Source: CAYYOS01 sp964473355 (GTDB taxonomy: Bacteria > Pseudomonadota > Gammaproteobacteria > Burkholderiales > REEB80). From it: a stretch of 25,323 bases of DNA. The position numbers were made by a program, and so were the translations under genes. The stretch covers positions 1-25,323 of the forward strand of contig CAYYOS010000017.1 of NCBI GenBank assembly GCA_964473355.1. Direction: 5' to 3'. The notes under the pieces are model-generated. The model saw nothing but the letters and a program-made list of their open reading frames with translations, was not told where the DNA came from and searched no databases. Position 1 is the stretch's first letter; every line of letters starts with the position of its first letter. Of the stretch, positions 1 to 6,778 are shown one piece after another.

Positions 1-90
1 TCTCTACGCCTTGAATAGCAAAATTCACAAAGTTTCAATTGTACCAAAGTTTATGTGGAATCATCAAAGGCAAAGAAGGAATGTGGCCAG

Positions 91-702
91 CTAGCTGTTT
101 TTGTAAAACGCCGGGGGTTCGGCTAAACCCGCTCGCAGCATGGCTGTGCGACGTTTTAAGCACTGCGGGCAAGCGCCACAATGCCGTGCATAACCGAGTA
201 GGCAGCTATAGGTTTTGGTGAAATCGATGTTTAAGTTTTTTCCCAGAAGGATGATCTTTTCCTTGGTCATTTCGATCAACGGCGTGGCGATTTCAAGATT
301 TTCCAATGGCCTAGTCAACGTTTGAAAATGACGTATGAACTCCACGGTCGCGCTCGCATAAGTTTGCGTGTCTTCCCAATTTAATGCCAAGCTTAGCCGA
401 TGTGCTTTTGCTTGCGCGGCAAAACTAAAGCCTAAGCTTAGTAAAACTAGATTGCGGTGCGCCATGGGCACGTGCAGTTTGCGATCTTGACGAGCCCGAA
501 ATGTCGCGCCCGCATTGGAAATATCCAAAGTTATCAGTTCTAATTTTAGCGCTTGAACATGTGCTGTAGCGCTCGCCAATTCTTGAAGTGCAGCGCGCTG
601 ACCATAATTAACGAACACCGGTATGACCTGGTTCGCAGGATGTTGCAAATAGAGCAGCGTGGTACTTTCTATGCCGCCGCTAATTAGAATGACTTCAAGC
701 AT
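91..702 (-). CDS. QueC-like 7-cyano-7-deazaguanine synthase family protein
   Basis: The QueC family converts 7-carboxy-7-deazaguanine to preQ0 with ATP and ammonia, in queuosine biosynthesis in the cytoplasm. The N-terminus carries a PP-loop, SGGIES at residues 8-13, followed by NYGQR (32-36), which QueC proteins share. An HRN stretch (82-84) and a C-terminal zinc site made of C167, C175, C178 and C181 also fit. At 203 residues it is slightly shorter than typical QueC. The usual Asp of the SGG-x-DS loop is Glu here, and no queD, queE or queF is nearby, so a diverged paralogue is possible. I chose the ATG at 702. A TTG at 717 would add five residues but lies about where transcription would begin from the -10 box at 723-728. 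Family assignment is firm; the exact substrate is inferred. Confidence 0.8.
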   Translation of the reverse strand: MLEVILISGGIESTTLLYLQHPANQVIPVFVNYGQRAALQELASATAHVQALKLELITLDISNAGATFRARQDRKLHVPMAHRNLVLLSLGFSFAAQAKAHRLSLALNWEDTQTYASATVEFIRHFQTLTRPLENLEIATPLIEMTKEKIILLGKNLNIDFTKTYSCLLGYARHCGACPQCLKRRTAMLRAGLAEPPAFYKNS

Positions 703-722
703 GATGGGCGATCCCAATTCGA

Positions 723-730
723 ATTATAAT
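723..730. promoter_or_regulatory. Symmetric -10 element serving divergent genes
   Basis: The octamer ATTATAAT is a perfect palindrome, so a consensus TATAAT reads rightwards at 725-730 and leftwards at 728-723. It sits in the 34-bp gap between two divergent start codons. Rightward transcription would begin at about 737, the A of the ferredoxin ATG, giving a leaderless or nearly leaderless mRNA. Leftward transcription would leave about 15 nt before the queC-like ATG. No good -35 box is visible on either side. Confidence 0.5.
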
Positions 731-736
731 GGCCGC

Positions 737-1045
737 ATGAGTTACTACCAAAAACACGTATTTTTTTGTGTTAATCAACGTGAGCCAGGTTTCGCATGTT
801 GCAATAATCATAACGCAACGGAAGCGCGCGCTTATGTTAAACGCAAGATGAAGGAATTAAATCTTACAGGCGAAGGCAAGTTTCGCATTAATACCGCGGG
901 CTGTATGGATCGTTGCGAGGATGGCCCAGTCATGGTGGTTTACCCGGAAGGTGTGTGGTATACCTATGTGGATCATCAAGATTTGGATGAAATCATTGAA
1001 GAACACCTACTCCATGGCCGCGTCGTCGAACGCCTAAAAATTTGA
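737..1045 (+). CDS. Thioredoxin-like [2Fe-2S] ferredoxin
   Basis: This 102-residue soluble protein matches the small thioredoxin-fold [2Fe-2S] ferredoxins (Shethna type, related to the NuoE C-terminal domain). C11 and C22 are spaced C-x10-C, and C56 and C60 form C-x3-C; these four are the likely cluster ligands. An extra C21 sits beside C22. The family carries electrons, but the partner here is unknown. The ATG at 737 was chosen because the conserved region (HVFFCVNQR) begins six residues later; upstream in-frame starts run into the divergent gene. There is no Shine-Dalgarno sequence, in keeping with leaderless expression. Its TGA stop overlaps the TTG start of the next gene, which suggests translational coupling. 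Confidence 0.85.
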   Translation: MSYYQKHVFFCVNQREPGFACCNNHNATEARAYVKRKMKELNLTGEGKFRINTAGCMDRCEDGPVMVVYPEGVWYTYVDHQDLDEIIEEHLLHGRVVERLKI

Positions 1046-1659
1046 CGCGCGCTTACCGACTTAGAATCACGGCGCCCAGCGGGCATCTGCAAGTCGCGGT
1101 CGCCGATCCCGTGGCCGAACGACGTGGCATTGTGTTAATCGCTCATCCCCACCCCCTGCACGGCGGCTCCCTGGATAATAAAGTCGTGCAAACCTTAGCG
1201 AAAACTTTTCTTGCACTAAATTATGTCGCGGTTCGCCCAAATTTTCGCGGTGTGGGAACTAGCGATGGCGTGCATGACCAAGGCAAGGGAGAAGTAGAGG
1301 ACATGCTTGCCGTGAGTGAATTTTTTCATAAGCAATTTGCGTTACCGATTGTGCTTGCCGGCTTTTCTTTTGGCGCCTATGTGCAATGTCAACTCAGCCG
1401 GCGACTGACTGCAGAACGCCTCGTATTGGTGGCGCCCGCCGTAAATATGTATGATTTTGGCGCCGCACCCGAGAATACGCTCGTGATACACGGCGAACGC
1501 GACGAATTAGTCCCGCTTTTTGCGGTGCGAAACTGGTCCCGTGAGCACGGCGCGGTTTTAAAAGTGGCGCCCGCAACCGATCATTTTTTCCATGGTAAGC
1601 TCGACTTACTAAAACAACTTCTCCTTTCTGCATGGCAGTCATCCGCGCCACAGGCTTAG
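1042..1659 (+). CDS. Alpha/beta hydrolase (COG2945-like)
   Basis: This is a 205-residue cytoplasmic alpha/beta-hydrolase fold protein of the small family that carries HPHP..GG near the N-terminus (residues 35-42). The nucleophile elbow is GFSFG with S109. D154 in GERDELVP and H181 in ATDHFFHG complete the likely triad. Members are predicted esterases or thioesterases with no settled substrate. The only workable start is the TTG at 1042, which overlaps the previous stop as TTGA; there is no ATG before the first conserved strand. The 3' end overlaps the ABC ATPase by 28 nt. Co-expression with the ferredoxin and exporter is likely, but a shared job cannot be inferred. Confidence 0.8.
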   Translation: MTRAYRLRITAPSGHLQVAVADPVAERRGIVLIAHPHPLHGGSLDNKVVQTLAKTFLALNYVAVRPNFRGVGTSDGVHDQGKGEVEDMLAVSEFFHKQFALPIVLAGFSFGAYVQCQLSRRLTAERLVLVAPAVNMYDFGAAPENTLVIHGERDELVPLFAVRNWSREHGAVLKVAPATDHFFHGKLDLLKQLLLSAWQSSAPQA

Positions 1660-2543
1660 TAAAAAAATATCAAGATTTAGAAGTCGTTGCCGGCATTTCC
1701 TTACAGATTGAAAAAGGCGAATGCTTTGGCCTGCTGGGGCCTAATGGCGCGGGCAAAACTACCACCTTAAGGTTGCTGCTAGGCTTAACCGAGCCCTATG
1801 CCGGTGAAATAGATGTGCTGGGATTTCGCGTCCCGCATGAGGCAAGAATAGCGCGGCAGCGCATTGGCGTAGTATCGCAGTTTGATAACCTCGATCCAGA
1901 TTTCTCAGTCCGCGAAAATTTAATCGTCTACGGGCGTTACTTTAAGCTGCCGCATAACGTATTGGCCGAACGCATACCTAAATTGCTGGCTTTCGCCAAT
2001 TTGAGTCATCGTGAAAACGCGCGCATCCAAACCTTATCTGGGGGCATGAAACGCCGCTTAACGCTGGCGCGGGCCTTAATAAATGATCCGGATTTAATTT
2101 TTCTGGATGAGCCAACCACGGGTTTAGATCCGCAGGCGCGACATACGATGTGGGCAGGACTACGCGAATTGCTAAACGCGGGCAAAACCATTGTGCTGAC
2201 TACCCATTTTATGGACGAAGCGGAACGCTTGTGTGACCGGGTAAGTATTATGGACCAGGGGCGCATTATCACCACGGGTGCCCCGCAAAGTTTAATTAAA
2301 GAACATATCGAACCGCAAGTGACGGAAGTGTACGGGGAAAATTTGAATGCCTGGGCAAAAAACCAGGGGCAAAAATTATGCGAGCGCTGGGAGATTACAG
2401 GTGAAACGCTTTTTTGTTACGGGCAAGACGGTAACGCCGCTATTGCACAATTGCGTGGGGAGAGTGAATTGCGCTATGTGCATAGGCAAGCCAACCTGGA
2501 AGACGTATTTTTAAAACTCACGGGCAGGGAGTTGCGGGATTAA
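1632..2543 (+). CDS. NodI-like ABC transporter ATP-binding protein
   Basis: This is a 303-residue ABC ATPase. Walker A is GPNGAGKT (36-43), the Q-loop is Q83 in SQFDNLD, the signature is LSGGM (135-139), Walker B ends LIFLDE (155-160) and the switch His is H192. The VVSQFDNLDPDF stretch and a C-terminal part ending NLEDVFLKLTGREL closely resemble NodI, the ATPase of the lipo-chitooligosaccharide exporter. NodI/NodJ-like pairs also occur in many non-nodulating Proteobacteria, where the substrate is unknown. The ATG at 1632 lies inside the hydrolase gene and fits the family N-terminus, although no ribosome binding site is obvious. The stop overlaps the permease start as TAATG. The symbol nodI is withheld because no nodulation genes are present. 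Confidence 0.88.
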   Translation: MAVIRATGLVKKYQDLEVVAGISLQIEKGECFGLLGPNGAGKTTTLRLLLGLTEPYAGEIDVLGFRVPHEARIARQRIGVVSQFDNLDPDFSVRENLIVYGRYFKLPHNVLAERIPKLLAFANLSHRENARIQTLSGGMKRRLTLARALINDPDLIFLDEPTTGLDPQARHTMWAGLRELLNAGKTIVLTTHFMDEAERLCDRVSIMDQGRIITTGAPQSLIKEHIEPQVTEVYGENLNAWAKNQGQKLCERWEITGETLFCYGQDGNAAIAQLRGESELRYVHRQANLEDVFLKLTGRELRD

Positions 2544-3331
2544 TGGCGCCGGCTTTTTTCCGTGTCCCTCTATTTAGCACCCGCGCCTTCGCCGTTTGGC
2601 GGCGCAACTTCTTGGTATGGAAAAAACTCGCCATCCCCTCCATATTGGGCAACCTCGCCGATCCCATGATTTATATGCTGGGCTTAGGCTTCGGCCTAGG
2701 TACATTGCTGCCACAAATCCAGGGCGTGCCCTATATTACTTTTTTAGCCGCAGGCACCGTGTGTTACAGCACGATGAATAGCGCGACCTTTGAAACCTTA
2801 TATTCAAGCTTCTCGCGCATGCACGTGCAAAAAACTTGGGATGCAATTTTAAATGCGCCGCTGGTATTGGATGATGTGCTATTAGGAGAATGGCTATGGG
2901 GAGCGAGCAAGAGTTTGCTTTCCGGTGTTGCCATTCTATTCATTATTTGGATATTTAATATCGCGGAATTGGCGTTAATCAGCCTTTGGGTCATTCCGAT
3001 AGTGGCATTAATAGGTCTATGCTTCGCGGGGATGGGCCTGGCTATGACATCGGTTTCGCCCAGCTATGATTTCTTTATGTATTACTTCACCTTGCTGGTC
3101 ACGCCCATGGTTCTATTGTCCGGAGTATTTTTTCCGGTGGAGCAGTTGCCGCCGGCTTTGCAAAATGTTGCGCAATTGCTGCCACTTACGCACGCTATCG
3201 ATTTAGTGCGGCCCCTGGTTTTAGGATCGGTACCAAGCGATCTTCTGCTTCATTTATTGGTGCTATCGATTTACGGCGGGGTCGGTTATTACGTATCTTT
3301 GGGCCTAACGCGACGACGCTTGTTAAAATAA
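2543..3331 (+). CDS. NodJ-like ABC-2 type permease
   Basis: This 262-residue inner-membrane protein has about six hydrophobic helices and the ABC-2 permease layout. Its N-terminal region (NFLVWKKLAIPSILGNLADP) and the GVFFPVEQLPP stretch resemble NodJ and the DrrB-type permeases. It should form the membrane channel for the ATPase immediately upstream, with which it shares a one-base overlap (TAATG), a standard sign of translational coupling. The pair probably exports a lipid-linked or amphipathic molecule. That is a family-level inference, because nothing nearby makes an obvious substrate. No terminator is visible between its stop and the assembly gap. Confidence 0.85.
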   Translation: MAPAFFRVPLFSTRAFAVWRRNFLVWKKLAIPSILGNLADPMIYMLGLGFGLGTLLPQIQGVPYITFLAAGTVCYSTMNSATFETLYSSFSRMHVQKTWDAILNAPLVLDDVLLGEWLWGASKSLLSGVAILFIIWIFNIAELALISLWVIPIVALIGLCFAGMGLAMTSVSPSYDFFMYYFTLLVTPMVLLSGVFFPVEQLPPALQNVAQLLPLTHAIDLVRPLVLGSVPSDLLLHLLVLSIYGGVGYYVSLGLTRRRLLK

Positions 3332-3363
3332 GCGGCACTTGCAGCGATTTCTTAAATAGTCGA

Positions 3364-3418
3364 CCTAAAATATTGGACTTTCTATGCAAATATAGTATAG
3401 TAAAATCCGTTCGCGCTC
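3364..3418. repeat. Left copy of 55-bp direct repeat at assembly gap
   Basis: These 55 bases are identical to 3519-3573 on the other side of the N run. Identical contig ends of one fixed length most simply mean two contigs sharing a k-mer overlap that the scaffolder did not merge. They also contain the promoter-like boxes described for the lipoprotein gene. Confidence 0.9.
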
Positions 3419-3518
3419 NNNNNNNNNNNNNNNNNNNNNNNNNNNNNNNNNNNNNNNNNNNNNNNNNNNNNNNNNNNNNNNNNNNNNNNNNNNNNNNNNN
3501 NNNNNNNNNNNNNNNNNN
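3419..3518. other. Scaffold gap of 100 N
   Basis: Exactly 100 undetermined bases, the conventional filler for a gap of unknown size. Together with the flanking repeats it makes up most of the gene-free stretch from 3332 to 3632. Outside the repeats, that stretch holds only a short untranslated tail after the permease and the leader of the lipoprotein gene. Confidence 0.98.
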
Positions 3519-3573
3519 CCTAAAATATTGGACTTTCTATGCAAATATAGTATAGTAAAATCCGTTCGCGCTC
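3519..3573. repeat. Right copy of 55-bp direct repeat at assembly gap
   Basis: Perfect duplicate of 3364-3418. If the two contigs really overlap, only one copy exists in the genome and the permease and lipoprotein genes lie about 150 bp closer together than drawn. Confidence 0.9.
3528..3556 (+). promoter_or_regulatory. Candidate sigma-70 promoter for the lipoprotein gene
   Basis: TTGGAC (3528-3533) and TATAGT (3551-3556) are separated by 17 bp. A second TATAGT overlaps one repeat unit upstream at 3546-3551. The predicted start near 3563 gives a leader of about 70 nt. The -10 box is good; the -35 box matches only its TTG part well. Confidence 0.45.
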
Positions 3574-3619
3574 GGTTAACCCTAGTTAAACTAGAGTCTA
3601 TAAATCTTAAAAGTAATCT

Positions 3620-3623
3620 GGAG
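3620..3623 (+). promoter_or_regulatory. Ribosome binding site fixing the lipoprotein start
   Basis: GGAG lies nine bases before the ATG at 3633. It supports that start over the upstream TTG, which falls within the promoter -35 box. Confidence 0.7.
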
Positions 3624-3632
3624 CCTATTACT

Positions 3633-4928
3633 ATGCTGAATACCCTGCCCAGTCTTAATCGTTTTTATCTTTTTGCCTTACTAATTTTATCCGGGATTTT
3701 AGGCGGTTGCGGCGGCGGAGGGGTCAGTAATTCAAACACCCCCATTTCCGTCCAGCCGGGCACCGCGGATGTTTTCGCAGGCAATCCAGTCGTATTTGGC
3801 ATATCTGGCGGCAAAGGACCTTACACCGTATTCTCCAGCAATCAGACCGCTATTCCCCTGGCCTCAAATTCCGTCAGCGGCAATAGTTTTGTCGTTAACC
3901 CCAGTCCAGTGGGGGCGGATACTATCGTAACCATCACCGCGCAGGATGCCAATGGTGCAATCGGTACCTCCACCGTCACCGTTAAACCAGCCTTAGTGAA
4001 TTTAACGGTCACCCCTGATCCGGCCGCGCCGGGCACTGGGTGTACGCCGGCAGTTTGTAGCGGCCAAAACGCTGCAGTCACGGTACAAACCGTCGGGCCC
4101 AGCCGTACGGTGCGTTTTGACGTGGTACAAGGCGACTATCTATTTACTTCAAATGTGCCCGGCACGACGTTTGTCAGCTCCATAACAGCTGTGACAGACG
4201 TTAATGGATTGGCCACGGTACGCCTTAGAGCCAATGTAAACGCACCTACACAGACCGCTATCATCCGGGCGACCGACGTTGGCAGCGGGGCATTTTTGCA
4301 AACCGCGTTTACCATTGCGCAGTTCACTGACGGTGCCGGAACGCTGACGGTATTGCCTGCCAAAGTAACCATCGAAACCACCGCACCCGGTTCCTGCTCT
4401 TCCGGAGCGCAGGCGTTCTACACTATTTTGGGCGGCACGCCCCCGTATAGAATTGTTAATAGCTCGCCGCAGATTGCTACCGTTTCACCCACTTCTGTTA
4501 CGAGCAATGGTGGAGGTTTTACTGCTACCACCGTTGGGGCGTTATGCGGAGAGGCCACATTTGTCATAACGGATGCCACGGGCAGGACGATCACAGCCAC
4601 CCTGGATAATAAATTAAGCGCGGCTGCGACAACGCCACCTACTACACCTCCAACGTCACCCCCTCCGCCTGCCGCCCTTACGGTAGCCCAAGCTGGTGGC
4701 GGCACGACCTGCCCAACCGGGGCCTTCCCGAGGACTATCAACTACACGGTCACGGGGGGTACGGCACCATACTTTGTAGGAATCTCGCCATCCGGCGCCA
4801 CGGTGACCCCCGTATCCTCATCGGCGCCGTATACCTTCACCGTGACGGTGAATTCAGCGGGCACTTACACGATTAACGTGTCGGATTCCGGAGGATCGAG
4901 CAGGTTAATAACACTAACTTGTAGCTAA
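3633..4928 (+). CDS. Ig-like repeat lipoprotein
   Basis: The product is a 431-residue predicted lipoprotein. The signal peptide ends in a lipobox, LGGC, with C26 as the acylated residue, so it is probably anchored in the outer membrane. Three beta-sandwich modules share a GG-x-x-PY motif near their start (GGKGPY, GGTPPY, GGTAPY). Between the first and second lies a longer segment with a TDVNGLATV motif, resembling invasin-type Big_1 domains. A Thr/Pro linker at about 330-347 precedes the last module (348-431), and paired cysteines mark several modules. The ATG at 3633 has a GGAG ribosome binding site nine bases upstream and starts a proper signal peptide; an upstream in-frame TTG inside the promoter is rejected. 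The role is unknown; surface structure or adhesion is plausible. Confidence 0.8.
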   Translation: MLNTLPSLNRFYLFALLILSGILGGCGGGGVSNSNTPISVQPGTADVFAGNPVVFGISGGKGPYTVFSSNQTAIPLASNSVSGNSFVVNPSPVGADTIVTITAQDANGAIGTSTVTVKPALVNLTVTPDPAAPGTGCTPAVCSGQNAAVTVQTVGPSRTVRFDVVQGDYLFTSNVPGTTFVSSITAVTDVNGLATVRLRANVNAPTQTAIIRATDVGSGAFLQTAFTIAQFTDGAGTLTVLPAKVTIETTAPGSCSSGAQAFYTILGGTPPYRIVNSSPQIATVSPTSVTSNGGGFTATTVGALCGEATFVITDATGRTITATLDNKLSAAATTPPTTPPTSPPPPAALTVAQAGGGTTCPTGAFPRTINYTVTGGTAPYFVGISPSGATVTPVSSSAPYTFTVTVNSAGTYTINVSDSGGSSRLITLTCS

Positions 4929-4946
4929 ACGATAGCGCTTCAATTA

Positions 4947-4974
4947 AATGGGCATCGAAGATGCCCATTTTTTT
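4947..4974 (+). terminator. Rho-independent terminator after the lipoprotein gene
   Basis: A perfect 10-bp stem (AATGGGCATC / GATGCCCATT) closes a GAA loop and runs into seven T residues. It lies 18 nt after the lipoprotein stop. It is followed within two bases by the stop of the convergent DUF1624 gene, so it may also slow transcription from that side, although the reverse strand lacks a clean T-tract. Confidence 0.92.
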
Positions 4975-4976
4975 GC

Positions 4977-5756
4977 CTAGAAGAGCTGGATGAATAAATA
5001 AATGAGCGCTATTAGAATCGGTTGGTGCGCGAGATAAATGATAAGGCTATGCCGCCCTGCCGTAATCAAAGCGCCCTCGGGACTGTGCTTAGGACCCTTG
5101 CTTAACAGCATGCTAAGCCGCGGTGATTTACCGATTAAACTACCAAAAAATAAGCCTATCAGCACCACGCCCAACCACGGGAACAATGGCACGTAGTCTT
5201 CGGTTAGCGGTTTATGGGTCATAAAGCCTAGCCACTGCGCCCAGGGTTGATCAAAAAATGGATGTTTAAACCACAGACCGGCAAGTATAACTACGCTCCC
5301 CAGCAGTAAATTAAAAGCATGGAAGCGCACAAATAGTAAGGCCACGACACTTGCGACCGCGATGAAATGTAAAACCCCAAAAAAAATGAGGGTCTCGGGA
5401 AAAATCAAGTAGCTGGCGAAGCTAACTAACGCAGCCGAGCCAGCAATCATCCCTAAGCGTTTTAAATAGCTTTTTCCATTAAACCCGCGCGTATAAAAAA
5501 TTTGCAGGCTGACGCCAACTAAGCCTAGGAATAAGCTTAATATCAAGGCTCGCGATCCTAGCCAAAACGGATCAGTATTAAACTCAAATTGGACCAGGCC
5601 AAAATAATTTAAATCAAACGCAAAGTGATAAGCGATCATTAGCACGATGGCTATGCCCCGTAAAATATCAATAGCGGGGTAGCGGGAAGAGGTGGGTGTG
5701 ACGGGACGCGTCGCCTCCGTTGATTTGGTGTTTTTCTTTTTTGGAGAACTGGGCAA
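4977..5756 (-). CDS. DUF1624 heparan-alpha-glucosaminide N-acetyltransferase-like membrane protein
   Basis: This is a 259-residue polytopic inner-membrane protein with about seven hydrophobic helices. The opening motif after a basic, soluble N-terminal tail (RYPAIDILRGIAIVLMI, then YHFAFDLNYFG) is the signature of the DUF1624/HGSNAT-like family. The conserved arrangement LFPWLGVVLIG and a late GRHSLIIYLAHQP motif also match. Relatives are thought to transfer acyl groups to sugars across the membrane, but bacterial substrates are undefined. The start is the TTG at 5756; no ATG occurs before the first helix and no ribosome binding site is clear, so this start is tentative. It converges on the lipoprotein gene and is separated from lipA by a palindromic element. 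Confidence 0.82.
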   Translation of the reverse strand: MPSSPKKKNTKSTEATRPVTPTSSRYPAIDILRGIAIVLMIAYHFAFDLNYFGLVQFEFNTDPFWLGSRALILSLFLGLVGVSLQIFYTRGFNGKSYLKRLGMIAGSAALVSFASYLIFPETLIFFGVLHFIAVASVVALLFVRFHAFNLLLGSVVILAGLWFKHPFFDQPWAQWLGFMTHKPLTEDYVPLFPWLGVVLIGLFFGSLIGKSPRLSMLLSKGPKHSPEGALITAGRHSLIIYLAHQPILIALIYLFIQLF

Positions 5757-5795
5757 AATTGGCGTTGCTAACGTACCGAGTTTTTAACTTCTAGA

Positions 5796-5840
5796 TTCCC
5801 GCTCCCCGCTGAAAGCATGCGGGGACATGCTTCGCGGGAA
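5796..5840. repeat. Nested palindrome, REP-like element
   Basis: The outer arms TTCCCGC (5796-5802) and GCGGGAA (5834-5840) enclose the inner arms CCCCGC (5804-5809) and GCGGGG (5819-5824). A competing hairpin pairs AAGCATG (5813-5819) with CATGCTT (5826-5832). The flanks (ctaGATTCCCGCT and TTCGCGGGAACCACGGG) look like the common proteobacterial intergenic repeat GATTCCCGC..GCGGGAA. It follows the lipA stop directly and could stabilise or end that transcript. No T-tract follows on the minus strand. Confidence 0.6.
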
Positions 5841-5848
5841 CCACGGGT

Positions 5849-6778
5849 TTACGCAAGGATATTCAATGCCTGCTGATCCGCATGATAGCTGGAGCGTACC
5901 ATGGGCCCGCAGGCGGCGTTGACAAATCCCATGGCTTCCGCTGCCCGCTGCAAATTGTCAAATTCTTCAGGCCTGACATATCGCGATACCGGTAAATGAT
6001 GAGGACTGGGTTGCAGATATTGCCCTATGGTCAGCATATCAACTTGGTGGGCGCGCAAATCTTGCATCACTGAGATCACCTCTTCCTGGGTTTCACCCAG
6101 GCCTACCATAATGCCGGATTTGGTAGGGATATCCGCATGCAAGATCTTAAACTGTTTAAGTAATTGCAAGGAGTTTTGATAATCAGCGCCCGGGCGCGCG
6201 GCTTTGTATAAACGCGGTACGGTTTCTAAGTTGTGATTGAGTACATCGGGTAGGCTGTCTGACAAACAATGTAAGGCTACATCCAGCCGCCCGCGAAAGT
6301 CAGGCACCAAAATTTCAATGCGGGTTGGGGGTGAAACTATCCGCACAGCGGCGATGCAATCAACAAAATGCTGGGCGCCGCCATCGCGTAAATCATCACG
6401 ATCGACGCTGGTGATAACCACGTAATTCAACTTCATTGCCGCAATAGTTTCCGCGAGATGGCGCGGTTCGTCTAAGTCCGGTGGCAAAGGTTTACCATGC
6501 GCCACGTCGCAAAAGGGGCAGCGACGCGTGCACAGGTCGCCTAAAATCATAAAGGTAGCGGTGCCGTGACGAAAGCATTCGCCAATATTGGGGCAGGAGG
6601 CTTCTTCACAGACAGTATGTAAATTTTGTGCGCGCAGGATGGCTTTTAACGCCAACACTTCCGGGCTGCCGGGCGATTTAGCACGTATCCAGGCGGGTTT
6701 TTTTATCGCGGGTTGCGACACCACTTTGATGGGAATGCGCGAGGTTTTGCTGCGCGCTCTATTAAACTCAGTGTCCAT
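5849..6778 (-). CDS. lipA: Lipoyl synthase
   Basis: LipA is a cytoplasmic radical-SAM enzyme that inserts two sulfurs into octanoyl groups on lipoyl domains. The auxiliary cluster ligands are C57, C62 and C68 (CX4CX5C). The radical-SAM cluster is held by C83, C87 and C90 (CX3CX2C). The C-terminal MVRSSYHAD provides the Ser ligand of the auxiliary cluster. Its length of 309 residues is normal. The ATG at 6778 lies 11 bp inside the 3' end of lipB, so the two are probably translated together. LipB makes the octanoylated substrate that LipA uses. All key residues are present. Confidence 0.97.
   Translation of the reverse strand: MDTEFNRARSKTSRIPIKVVSQPAIKKPAWIRAKSPGSPEVLALKAILRAQNLHTVCEEASCPNIGECFRHGTATFMILGDLCTRRCPFCDVAHGKPLPPDLDEPRHLAETIAAMKLNYVVITSVDRDDLRDGGAQHFVDCIAAVRIVSPPTRIEILVPDFRGRLDVALHCLSDSLPDVLNHNLETVPRLYKAARPGADYQNSLQLLKQFKILHADIPTKSGIMVGLGETQEEVISVMQDLRAHQVDMLTIGQYLQPSPHHLPVSRYVRPEEFDNLQRAAEAMGFVNAACGPMVRSSYHADQQALNILA

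Noticed and set aside
1..90. Possible gene or promoter at the left edge
   Set aside because: Only 90 bases with no conserved frame; TACAAT-like boxes occur but without a gene to serve.
1632..3331. True nodulation factor exporter (nodIJ)
   Set aside because: Sequence resemblance is strong, but no nod genes are nearby and such pairs are common in non-symbionts.
3373..3555. Reading frame running through the N gap
   Set aside because: Most of its codons are undetermined, and its two ends are the duplicated contig overlap.
4418..4741. 107-codon minus-strand frame rich in Val, Gly and Ala
   Set aside because: Antisense shadow of the lipoprotein's Ig modules and Thr/Pro linker; low complexity explains its apparent hydrophobicity.
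5796..5840. Intrinsic terminator of lipA
   Set aside because: Strong hairpins but no T-tract on the minus strand, so it is listed as a repeat.
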